Part shown: positions 1-4,658 of the stretch, piece by piece | Numbering within the stretch: position 1 is the stretch's first letter | Layout of the letters: the number at the start of each line of letters is the position of its first letter | Source: ANME-2 cluster archaeon | GTDB lineage: Archaea; Halobacteriota; Methanosarcinia; Methanosarcinales; Methanocomedenaceae | Reading direction: 5' to 3' | Length of the DNA stretch: 5,721 bases | Assembly: GCA_022353185.1 (NCBI GenBank) | Contig: JAKRWB010000214.1 | Span: forward strand, 1 to 5,721 | Program-made: the position numbers and the translations under genes | The notes under the pieces: generated by a model | Databases searched by the model: none | What the model saw: only the letters and a program-made list of their open reading frames with translations | Told to the model about the DNA's origin: nothing

Positions 1-54
1 CCCATCCAGCACCTTATAACCCATCCGCCCCCGCCTGATATACTCATTATTCAT
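1..54 (-). pseudogene. RmlA-like nucleotidyltransferase C-terminal fragment A (runs off the window)
   Basis: The minus strand from 54 to 1 reads MNNEYIRRGRMGYKVLDG, closely matching NNEYIRRGAMGYSVLDG in fragment B (4782-5048). In the family this is the stretch just after the GELEITDVN motif and before the metal-binding W-x-D-x-G-T motif of glucose-1-phosphate thymidylyltransferases. Everything N-terminal to it is absent, because the bases directly upstream encode dehydrogenase copy 1. An in-frame ATG at 54-52 overlaps the TGA stop of copy 1 (53-51) as ATGA, so translational coupling is possible. The frame is still open at base 1, so the full extent is unknown. I infer a gene fragment; an active enzyme is excluded because the nucleotide-binding N-terminal two thirds is missing. 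Confidence 0.6.
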
Positions 55-323
55 GTGTATTCATCATGCCCCGTCAATATCGCCACAACATCATCCCCCC
101 TCACAACATCGGACAGCTCATGAGAAATACCCACGCCCGGATACTCAAGCACATGAGGATCATGCACGGTCAGACTGCATCCTGCATCCACCGGCAGGTC
201 CCTGTACGGCTCAGACGGCGGGTTCCTGGCATCATCAGAATTATTGATAAAAGTCCAAGATGGCAAACTCCACAGCATCTCAGTATTATCCAGAAGCGTC
301 ACAGACTCCTCACTCAGATACAC
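51..323 (-). pseudogene. Dehydrogenase copy 1: UDP-ManNAc/UDP-glucose dehydrogenase C-terminal domain fused to an unrelated N-terminus
   Basis: This is a 90-residue reading frame. Residues from about 28 (NNSDDARNPPSEPYRDL) to the end (AILTGHDEYT) are the first two thirds of the C-terminal UDP-binding domain of WecC-type dehydrogenases, which normally follows about 320 residues of NAD-binding and dimerisation domains. Those domains are absent, as are the last 50 or so residues. Residues 1-27 (MYLSEESVTLLDNTEM...) match nothing I recognise and differ from the N-terminus of copies 2 and 4. The start is GTG at 323, with a strong AAGGAG (335-330) six bases upstream; that site overlaps the TAA stop (336-334) of the acylphosphatase gene. 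The stop overlaps the ATG of RmlA fragment A. It cannot be a dehydrogenase. A stand-alone UDP-binding peptide is possible but unproven; a chance in-frame fusion is more likely. Confidence 0.65.
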
Positions 324-333
324 CCATCACTCC

Positions 334-906
334 TTATACGGCAGAAACCACAGATTCGACATTTGAAAGCCGTTCCTTAATCTCAGATATCTCCATCTGG
401 ATGGACGAGAACCTTTCGCCTGCATCAATGTCATGCTTTGAGACAATGGACTTCAAATCACTAAAATTCTCATTCGACTCTTTCTTGAAATCTTTTAAAA
501 CTGATGTGTTTTTTTCCAGAACAGATGTGTTTTTTTCCAGAATAGATGTATGAGTATCCAGTGTATCAGAAATATGCAAAAGAATCGGGATACCTTTCCC
601 CCACTGTTCCATCTGGAATGATTGCATGACTCTTTCCACAGGAGGAACTGAATTCCTATACTCCTCAAAAGATATATCATCCACAATAGATTTTTCAGGT
701 CTTGTGGAAACAACAAAACTCTTAAACTCCTCCATTACCTCTTCATCAGTCTCAATGACAACAACGACAGCTTGAACCCCATCAAAATATGTATTGAATG
801 TGTTGAAGTTATCAACACCAAGGGACAGAACTTTGTTCACAAGGAGCACCCTGTAACCAACATCATGTACCTTGCGCCCTGTAATCTTAACTTTGATCTT
901 TTGCAT
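334..906 (-). CDS. Acylphosphatase-domain protein with C-terminal coiled coil
   Basis: The N-terminal 65 or so residues follow the acylphosphatase fold (hydrolysis of acyl phosphates; cytosolic). KITGRKVHDVGYR fits the family's V-x-G-x-VQGVGFR phosphate-binding loop and keeps the catalytic arginine (R19 from the 906 start). The usual catalytic asparagine is not unambiguous: N35 or N38 in the VDNFNTFNT stretch are candidates. Canonical acylphosphatases are about 90-100 residues; this one has 190, the extra part being a helical tail with heptads (TSILEKN, TSVLEKN, TSVLKDF, about 119-140) and a final helix ending SEIKERLSNVESV, so probable oligomerisation. ATG codons lie at 909 and 906; I chose 906 because GAGG (917-914) is then seven bases away rather than four. 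The gene begins 19 bases after dehydrogenase copy 2 ends, and the only promoter seen is ahead of that copy. Substrate and role are unknown; enzymatic activity is not assured. Confidence 0.85.
   Translation of the reverse strand: MQKIKVKITGRKVHDVGYRVLLVNKVLSLGVDNFNTFNTYFDGVQAVVVVIETDEEVMEEFKSFVVSTRPEKSIVDDISFEEYRNSVPPVERVMQSFQMEQWGKGIPILLHISDTLDTHTSILEKNTSVLEKNTSVLKDFKKESNENFSDLKSIVSKHDIDAGERFSSIQMEISEIKERLSNVESVVSAV
501..563 (-). repeat. Three 21-base tandem units encoding coiled-coil heptads
   Basis: Units at 501-521 and 522-542 differ only at their first base; 543-563 is a diverged third unit. Each encodes one seven-residue heptad inside the acylphosphatase-domain gene, so gain or loss of a unit would lengthen or shorten the coiled coil without shifting frame. 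The first two units each carry a run of seven A on the coding strand. Confidence 0.85.
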
Positions 907-925
907 CATTTTGCCTCAAATATCA

Positions 926-1331
926 TTACACCTGATTGCAGAAATAATTTTCTGACACACACCTATCATACCCATTCTTATCCCCTCTCCCAATCCCCTT
1001 ATACACAAACCCAGCACCAACAAACCCATCGGCATCCACCACATTCCGCCCATCCACAACCACAGGACGCTCCACCCCCATCAACCCCTTCAACACCCCT
1101 GCATCAAGTCAGAAATAATCATCATGCCCCGTCAATATCGCCACAACATCAGCCCCCTTCACAACATCTGACAGCTCATGAGAAATACCCACGCCCGGTC
1201 AGACTGCATCCGGCATCCACCGGCAGGTCCCTGTACGGCTCAGACGGCGGGTTCCTGGCATCATCAGAATTGCTGATAAGTGCCCGGTCCGGATAGGTGG
1301 GGGAGGTGGTGACGGGGGTTGATAATTTCAA
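926..1331 (-). pseudogene. Dehydrogenase copy 2: broken C-terminal domain of WecC-like UDP-sugar dehydrogenase
   Basis: Translation would start at TTG (1331-1329), eight bases after AAGAGG (1345-1340). It reads MKLSTPVTTSPTYPDRAL, then the domain start ISNSDDARNPPSEPYRDL, and stops at TGA 1178-1176 after 51 residues. Compared with copy 1, 29 bases are missing after the GCSLT codons, between the similar sequences CACGCCCGG and CATGCACGG, so the frame shifts. The homologous frame then resumes (VGISHELSDVV), meets an in-frame TGA where copy 4 has an alanine codon just after GHDDYF, and continues through the rest of the domain (RPVVVDGRNVVDADGF, FVYKGIGRGD) to TAA at 928-926. Two independent lesions make this a pseudogene. 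The NAD-binding and central domains were never present in this copy. Its end lies just upstream of the acylphosphatase gene. Confidence 0.8.
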
Positions 1332-1480
1332 GTAATAGTCCTCTTTAATTTGTTTTTGTGAATGTTATTAGATATTGCGGCAGTTATTTAAGTGTTATTG
1401 ATGGGTTTATTTAGGGTTGTTGTGTCGGGAAGTGCCGGTGATGGCTGTTAAAATATAAAATAGAAGTTATTCTTAATACT
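1321..1480 (-). repeat. Spacer repeat R1 (promoter module)
   Basis: About 160 bases matching 3230-3390 (R2). A 56-base run, 1347-1402, is identical to 3256-3311, and the match continues with few changes through TTTAGGGTTGTTGTGTCGGG. It diverges near 1420, where R1 lacks the GCGTGATAGTCGCAGCC stretch of R2, and rejoins at CTGTTAAAATATA. Spacer R3 (4659-4757) shares only the distal part. Confidence 0.8.
1340..1392 (-). promoter_or_regulatory. Putative archaeal promoter, leader and ribosome binding site of dehydrogenase copy 2
   Basis: On the minus strand a TATA-like CTTAAATAA (1392-1384) is followed about 39 bases later by AAGAGG (1345-1340) and the TTG start at 1331. An initiation site about 25 bases after the box would leave a leader of roughly 30 bases. 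The segment 1347-1402 is identical to 3256-3311 ahead of copy 4. It may also drive the downstream acylphosphatase gene, since no other promoter is evident for it. The assignment rests on spacing and conservation only. Confidence 0.45.
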
Positions 1481-1482
1481 AG

Positions 1483-1520
1483 CCCTGCACCCGCAGCCCT
1501 TTAGGGCGGCAGGGTGCAGC
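1483..1520. repeat. GC-rich hairpin inserted in spacer R1
   Basis: CTGCACCC (1485-1492) pairs with GGGTGCAG (1512-1519), and inside it GCCCT (1496-1500) pairs with AGGGC (1503-1507) around a two-base loop. The hairpin lies where R2 and R3 have the first half of the CGCAAAG module, so it appears to have replaced or interrupted that half. CCCTGCACC also occurs at 5104-5112 and 5582-5590, and CCTGCACG at 3444, suggesting one family of GC-rich repeats. Confidence 0.7.
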
Positions 1521-1570
1521 CAGCCTTAGTGGTTCATGTGGCATGTGTTCGGAGAGGGAGGAATGCATAG

Positions 1571-1617
1571 TTTAGGTCACAATGTCTTTGCGCTCTTTGC
1601 GAACTTTGCGGTGAGTT
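1571..1617. repeat. CGCAAAG-type palindromic module, partial copy
   Basis: It carries the second half of the module seen at 3391-3511 and 4712-4757: CACAATGTCTTTGCGCTC, then TTTGCG units, ending CTTTGCGGTGAGTT. The first half (CACCGCAAAG) is missing. The remaining bases between 1521 and 1570 show no recognisable feature. Confidence 0.7.
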
Positions 1618-1630
1618 ATTCACAATCCAG

Positions 1631-1651
1631 AACTACATTTTAGCTGCACTT
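1631..1651. repeat. 21-base repeat shared with 3524-3544
   Basis: Both copies read AACTACA, then C or T, then TTTAGCTGCACTT; they differ at one base. Each lies just after a CGCAAAG module and borders a minus-strand gene end. Here it supplies the TAA stop (1642-1640) of dehydrogenase copy 3, so this edge of the spacer repeat cuts directly into that fragment. Confidence 0.75.
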
Positions 1652-1846
1652 TATTTGATGCTCGTTCCTATCCCCTCTCCCAATCCCCTTATACACAAAC
1701 CCCGCACCAACAAACCCATCAGCATCTACCACATTCCGCCCATCCACGACCACAGGACGCTCCTGCCCCATCAACCCCTTCAACACCCCGGTATCAAACC
1801 TTAAAACAATCTGGAATATGGAATCTCTGCACACCTTTTCCAACAC
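1640..1846 (-). pseudogene. Dehydrogenase copy 3: last 50 residues of WecC-like UDP-sugar dehydrogenase
   Basis: Only the end of the C-terminal domain is present: DTGVLKGLMGQERPVVVDG, then RNVVDADGFVGAG and FVYKGIGRGDRNEH, matching copies 2 and 4 over about 1663-1798. The sixteen residues in front (MLEKVCRDSIFQIVLR from a GTG at 1846) are not dehydrogenase sequence, and no ribosome binding site is convincing. Together with 1847-1925 they form a stretch of about 130 bases after the toxin gene that I cannot identify. The last residues and the stop come from the 21-base spacer repeat. I regard it as a non-functional 3' remnant. Confidence 0.7.
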
Positions 1847-1925
1847 ACATCTATCAAAAAAAGTACATTGGATACCACGTCAAGTACAATAACAATAGCA
1901 TGACCTATCTTCGTCTTTCCATCAC

Positions 1926-2294
1926 TCAAACCATGGGGAAAGAACGGACCTTTGACTTATCGATCACAATATAATTTCCTTTAAGTTCAATACCAGATTC
2001 AAAAATAAGCCACTCAAGCGTTTTCAGTATATATTCTGGAGAGAGGGGTGGAATTCGCAACAGCACAAATCCGCATAAGGCACCTGGTATATTACGATAT
2101 ACCCTACTGCCGAATTCCTTGTCAAAACTGACCAATACAGCCTTATGTTTTATGGAAATATCAAGTACAATCTCATCACTGCATCCCCTGGCTTCTTCTA
2201 GAATTGATACGATGTCACATCCGCGTGCTCTTAAGCCGCGTATGACTAAAATCGGTATATTCTCATCAGCAACAACTATATTGCTACAATTCAT
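1926..2294 (-). CDS. DUF5615-family PIN-like toxin
   Basis: The 122-residue protein has the layout of the DUF5615 PIN-like family, predicted single-domain nucleases of toxin-antitoxin pairs related to VapC toxins. Visible hallmarks are the opening strand and acid motif VVADENIP (D10, E11), LRARGCDIVSI with its glycine turn (20-31), the EARGCSDEIVL motif (D40) and VLVSFDKEFG (D58, E60), the last matching the family's usual T-x-D-K-D-F-G. The acidic residues are candidates for metal binding at an RNase site. The length is normal for the family. ATG at 2294 overlaps the stop of the DUF433 gene as ATGA and no independent ribosome binding site is obvious, so it is probably translationally coupled. 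Toxicity and RNA target are not shown by the sequence. Confidence 0.88.
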   Translation of the reverse strand: MNCSNIVVADENIPILVIRGLRARGCDIVSILEEARGCSDEIVLDISIKHKAVLVSFDKEFGSRVYRNIPGALCGFVLLRIPPLSPEYILKTLEWLIFESGIELKGNYIVIDKSKVRSFPMV

Positions 2295-2533
2295 GCAGTA
2301 GACTTCTGTGGTACAGGGTAAATGTGTTCCGTCTTAAGCAGGTGCAAAGCATAATTGAGCGCAGCTAAAACATCTTCGTTCTCAAGTTGAGGATAGTTCT
2401 CGATGATCTTTTCATGCGACCAGTTATTTCCCAGCAACTCAAGGATAAATTCCACTGAGATACGTGTTCCCCTGATGATGGGTTTCTCGCCTAAAATAGC
2501 GTGATCAATAACGATCCTGTCATTATATATCAT
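2291..2533 (-). CDS. DUF433-family antitoxin-like protein
   Basis: The 80-residue protein is a full-length DUF433 domain: RIVIDHAILGEKPIIRGTRI, then VEFILELLGNNWSHEKI and NYPQLENEDVLAALNYAL. DUF433 proteins have a small helical, HTH-like fold and are commonly encoded directly before DUF5615 or PIN-like genes as the presumed antitoxin, which usually also represses its own promoter. Here it is first in the pair and overlaps the toxin start by four bases. The start is ATG at 2533, with AGGT (2545-2542) eight bases upstream and a TATA-like box further up. GC is lower than in the neighbouring dehydrogenase fragments, consistent with separate acquisition. Pairing with the toxin is inferred from arrangement and family knowledge. 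Confidence 0.88.
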   Translation of the reverse strand: MIYNDRIVIDHAILGEKPIIRGTRISVEFILELLGNNWSHEKIIENYPQLENEDVLAALNYALHLLKTEHIYPVPQKSTA

Positions 2534-2539
2534 AATAAT

Positions 2540-2575
2540 CTACCTATTAACAATCATGTTACCTTTTATTTAAGC
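2540..2575 (-). promoter_or_regulatory. Putative promoter and ribosome binding site of the toxin-antitoxin pair
   Basis: The minus strand has GCTTAAATAAAAGG at 2575-2562, resembling an archaeal TATA box, about 36 bases before the DUF433 ATG, then AGGT at 2545-2542. A short leader of about ten bases would result. The box has the same core (CTTAAATAA) as those before dehydrogenase copies 2 and 4. No clear inverted-repeat operator was found. Confidence 0.4.
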
Positions 2576-2625
2576 ATATCCCGGAGCCCACGAGCATTGT
2601 GATTTTTACATTCCGAGACATACCG

Positions 2626-2757
2626 TCATATAGATGGCTTCAACGGCAAGACAGCATTCAGCGTCAAGAACGAGGGGTCGTACACCCTGGCATTTCCCCT
2701 ACCCTTCAGATAGTTGATAATGATATCCGTGTTAACAAGGAACCGGGCTTTATGCAT
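2626..2757 (-). pseudogene. N-terminal remnant of a VapC-type PIN toxin
   Basis: From ATG at 2757 the minus strand reads MHKARFLVNTDIIINYLKGR, matching the opening strand, catalytic-acid position and first helix of VapC PIN toxins (typically F-L-x-D-T-D-x-x-I-x-x-L-x-G); here the first aspartate is replaced by asparagine (N9) while D11 remains. After about 24 residues the similarity ends and the frame stops at 2628-2626, against about 130 residues for a full toxin. The opposite strand, 2603-2713, is open and reads plausibly (HIDGFNGKTAFSVKNEG) to a TAG, so a different gene piece may be joined at about 2690. I see nothing else in 2534-2796. Confidence 0.45.
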
Positions 2758-2796
2758 TACTCTTTAATAAAATATGTTCTTACTGGCAATCGCTTG

Positions 2797-3240
2797 TTAT
2801 TTCATAGCATGCTCATTCCTATCCCCTCTCCCAATCCCCTTATACACAAACCCAGCACCAACAAACCCATCAGCATCCACCACATTCCGCCCATCCACAA
2901 CCACAGGACACTCCTGCCCCATCAAGTCCTTCAAATCCCCTGCATCCAGTGCGAAATACTCGTCATGCCCTGTCAATATCGCCACAACATCAGCCCCCCT
3001 CACAACATCGGACAGCTCACGCGAAATATCCACGCCCGGATACTCCAGCACATAAGGATCATGCACGGTCACACTGCATCCGGCATCAACCAGCAGCTCC
3101 CTGTACGGCTCAGACGGCGGGTTCCTGGCATCATCCGAATTACTGATGTGTGTCCGGTCCAGCAGGGTTGATCCTCGGCCTGCCCGGGTTGGATGGTGGG
3201 GATATGTGGGGAAGGTGGTGGTGGGGATTGGTGATTTCAA
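2797..3240 (-). CDS. Dehydrogenase copy 4: intact short ORF carrying the whole C-terminal UDP-binding domain of a WecC-like dehydrogenase
   Basis: This 147-residue frame is the most complete of the four copies. Residues about 36-143 run from SNSDDARNPPSEPYRELL through VTVHDPYVLEYPG, DVVRGADVVAILTGHDEY, CPVVVDGRNVVDADGF to FVYKGIGRGDRNEH: the whole C-terminal UDP-binding domain of UDP-ManNAc/UDP-glucose dehydrogenases (full length about 420-440). The NAD-binding Rossmann domain and catalytic cysteine are absent, so it cannot oxidise a UDP-sugar. Residues 1-35 (MKSPIPTTTFPTYPHHP...) are proline/threonine-rich and related only to copy 2. The start is TTG at 3240, eight bases after AAGAGG (3254-3249), with a TATA-like box upstream. 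Changes relative to copy 2 in the N-terminus are mostly amino-acid-changing, arguing against strong selection. It may be an expressed minigene or a truncated pseudogene. Confidence 0.55.
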   Translation of the reverse strand: MKSPIPTTTFPTYPHHPTRAGRGSTLLDRTHISNSDDARNPPSEPYRELLVDAGCSVTVHDPYVLEYPGVDISRELSDVVRGADVVAILTGHDEYFALDAGDLKDLMGQECPVVVDGRNVVDADGFVGAGFVYKGIGRGDRNEHAMK

Positions 3241-3390
3241 ATAACAGTCCTCTTGAATTTGTTTTTGTGAATGTTATTAGATATTGCGGCAGTTATTTAA
3301 GTGTTATTGATAGGTCTATTTAGGGTTGTTGTGTCGGGAAGCGTGATAGTCGCAGCCGGTAGCTGTTAAAATATATAATTTAAGTAATAT
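3225..3390 (-). repeat. Spacer repeat R2 (promoter module)
   Basis: Second copy of the R1 module (1321-1480), more complete: it keeps the GCGTGATAGTCGCAGCCGG stretch that R1 has lost and that R3 (from 4659) shares. In both R1 and R2 it leads into a dehydrogenase fragment on the low-coordinate side. Confidence 0.8.
3249..3301 (-). promoter_or_regulatory. Putative archaeal promoter, leader and ribosome binding site of dehydrogenase copy 4
   Basis: CTTAAATAA on the minus strand (3301-3293) lies about 39 bases before AAGAGG (3254-3249), which is eight bases from the TTG start. Box, spacing and ribosome binding site are the same as at 1340-1392, inside a 56-base identical block. Confidence 0.45.
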
Positions 3391-3511
3391 TGCGCCGCAA
3401 AGAACGCAAAGTTAAGGTAACAATGTCTTTGCGCTCTTCGCGACCTGCACGCCCCACAGGCGTAGCAGGCACTCAACTCCGCAGGAGGTGAGTGTCCTTT
3501 GCGTTGAGTGC
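3391..3511. repeat. CGCAAAG-type palindromic module with a nested double hairpin
   Basis: The module starts GCGCCGCAAAGAACGCAAAG, passes TTAAGGTAACAATGTCTTTG and ends CCTTTGCGTTGAG. Between CTCTTCGCGA and TCCTTTGCG, where R1 has only one or two bases, sits a 51-base insert (3444-3494) of two adjoining hairpins. The first pairs CCTGCACGCC (3444-3453) with GGCGT-A-GCAGG (3459-3469, one bulged A). The second pairs 3470-3480 with 3484-3494 around a GCA loop with one mismatch. The function is unknown; it may be a small palindromic mobile repeat. Confidence 0.75.
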
Positions 3512-3523
3512 TTTACATGCTAA

Positions 3524-3544
3524 AACTACACTTTAGCTGCACTT
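3524..3544. repeat. 21-base repeat shared with 1631-1651
   Basis: One base differs between the copies. It marks the high-coordinate edge of spacer R2, after which comes the 3' flank of the secreted-protein gene. Confidence 0.75.
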
Positions 3545-3545
3545 C

Positions 3546-3601
3546 AGGAAAGTATATACTTTCCTATACCTTAAGAAAATCTGTAGATTTACCAACAGAT
3601 T
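3546..3601 (-). terminator. Putative terminator region: stop-codon hairpin, T-rich run and a 20-base perfect palindrome
   Basis: Immediately at the end of the secreted-protein gene, AATCTGT (3578-3584) pairs with ACAGATT (3595-3601), overlapping the TAA stop. On the minus strand this is followed by ACAGATTTTCTT and then a perfect self-complementary sequence with half-site AGGAAAGTAT at 3546-3565. Archaeal termination depends mainly on T-rich stretches, so termination is plausible. The palindrome could instead be a protein-binding site or a repeat remnant. Confidence 0.4.
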
Positions 3602-4568
3602 AGACTACCTTAGTCTCCAGTGTAATAGAAGAAGACTCTTCACTGCTGTATGTCATTTCAAAGTTGATTGTATATGTTCCCGTAGGTCTGATGCCATTAA
3701 CCTTTTCTGGAATAGTAGCTACTATGGGAAGTTTAGCAGTCTCGCCTGGTCTTAGAGTATCGGAATAATCAAAACTATATTCACGTTTAGCTTTATCCCC
3801 CATCCAGGCATATTTATTGTTAATTATCAATGTCTTAATTTTAAATCCATCTATATCCACGGTACCCACGTTTATTACAAGCAGTTCTGTTGATATGGTG
3901 TCACCAGTTTTATAATTTGGTGCAATTCTAAGATTGGATATCTTGAGCTTTTCCACAACAGGAACCTCAATAATACCGCTGCTGATATTTTGACCATGGT
4001 ATTGTGCTGACCAGGTATGTGTACCAGATGTGGTACCTATTATACTTACCATTTTACACTGCTCGGAAATACCAATAATGTCATCATCAAACATTATTTG
4101 TGTACCAGGAACATTTGCTGGTACATCATTAAAATAAGTCTGGAATTTCCATGTCCCATAATTTTCTGAAGGTTGAGGTTCAACTGTAATCCCCTGTGTG
4201 GATGATATTGCGGTTATCGTTATCTCTTTCTCCAGCATGAATGATTCATTGGAAGCTTCTGCTCGAATTGTATGTACCCCTTCCGAAAAGACAAAGTTAG
4301 ATTCAGGACCATTAGACTCATTTTTACTATCGATCCACCAGGAATATTTTATCGTTCCTATAAAATTATTTACATGAGCCATTAGCATTATATTTTCCTT
4401 CTCCCAAACAATGTGGCTGCATCCTATGTGAAGTTGTGGAGGTCTGTATGTACCAGCATCAATATCCAGATTTTCAGAAGGAAATATTATACAATAAGAT
4501 ACTGAAAATAACAATGCTCCCAGTGCTATAAATAATAAAGGTAATGTATCAAGTTGTATTCTATTCAT
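3600..4568 (-). CDS. Membrane-anchored secreted protein with Ig/CARDB-like domains
   Basis: I do not recognise a specific family for this 322-residue protein. An N-terminal hydrophobic helix (residues 9-29, LPLLFIALGALLFSVSY) follows a short charged start, typical of a signal anchor, so the rest is predicted outside the cell. Three beta-rich segments follow: about 44-120 resembles a PKD/Ig-like fold (YSWWIDSKN, FSEGVHTIRAEASN), about 127-205 is a second Ig-like segment (GTHTWSAQYHGQ), and about 207-322 looks like a CARDB-type module (LKISNLRIAPNYKTGDTIS, LRPGETAKLPI, PTGTYTINFEMTY). N-glycosylation sequons occur at N83, N107 and N194. ATG at 4568 was chosen because AGGG (4580-4577) lies eight bases upstream; AT-rich sequence beyond (4595-4620) offers several weak TATA candidates. 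Low GC contrasts with the dehydrogenase fragments. A surface or adhesion role is inferred. Confidence 0.85.
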   Translation of the reverse strand: MNRIQLDTLPLLFIALGALLFSVSYCIIFPSENLDIDAGTYRPPQLHIGCSHIVWEKENIMLMAHVNNFIGTIKYSWWIDSKNESNGPESNFVFSEGVHTIRAEASNESFMLEKEITITAISSTQGITVEPQPSENYGTWKFQTYFNDVPANVPGTQIMFDDDIIGISEQCKMVSIIGTTSGTHTWSAQYHGQNISSGIIEVPVVEKLKISNLRIAPNYKTGDTISTELLVINVGTVDIDGFKIKTLIINNKYAWMGDKAKREYSFDYSDTLRPGETAKLPIVATIPEKVNGIRPTGTYTINFEMTYSSEESSSITLETKVV

Positions 4569-4658
4569 TACAGCATCCCTTTATGGTTTGACCTTATTTA
4601 TTACATAATTAACTTAAACTGTTATTATTAGATTTTATCTAACATCCCTTGTTTTTGG

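Noticed and set aside
66..380. Plus-strand open frames over dehydrogenase copy 1
   Set aside because: They are antisense shadows of the dehydrogenase domain, with proline/histidine-rich translations and no ribosome binding site. The same holds for 53-247.
334..906. Acylphosphatase-domain protein as a HypF or transferase fragment
   Set aside because: HypF has zinc-finger and YrdC domains after the acylphosphatase part; here a heptad coiled coil follows directly, so this is a separate protein type.
1100..1120. In-frame TGA in dehydrogenase copy 2 as a selenocysteine codon
   Set aside because: Copy 4 has alanine at that position, the family has no selenocysteine there, and the same copy has a frameshift, so it is a plain nonsense mutation.
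772..1296. 174-residue plus-strand open frame
   Set aside because: It runs antisense through the acylphosphatase start and dehydrogenase copy 2, its composition (H, P, T, Q rich) is that of an antisense shadow, and similar frames appear opposite every copy.
1847..1925. Possible small hydrophobic ORF (reading GHAIVIVLDVVSNVLFLIDV) after the toxin gene
   Set aside because: It has no start codon with a ribosome binding site and no recognisable family; it may be a gene remnant, but the support is too thin to annotate.
2599..3171. 190-residue plus-strand open frame
   Set aside because: It is mostly antisense to dehydrogenase copy 4; the translation is low-complexity and unlike any protein I know.
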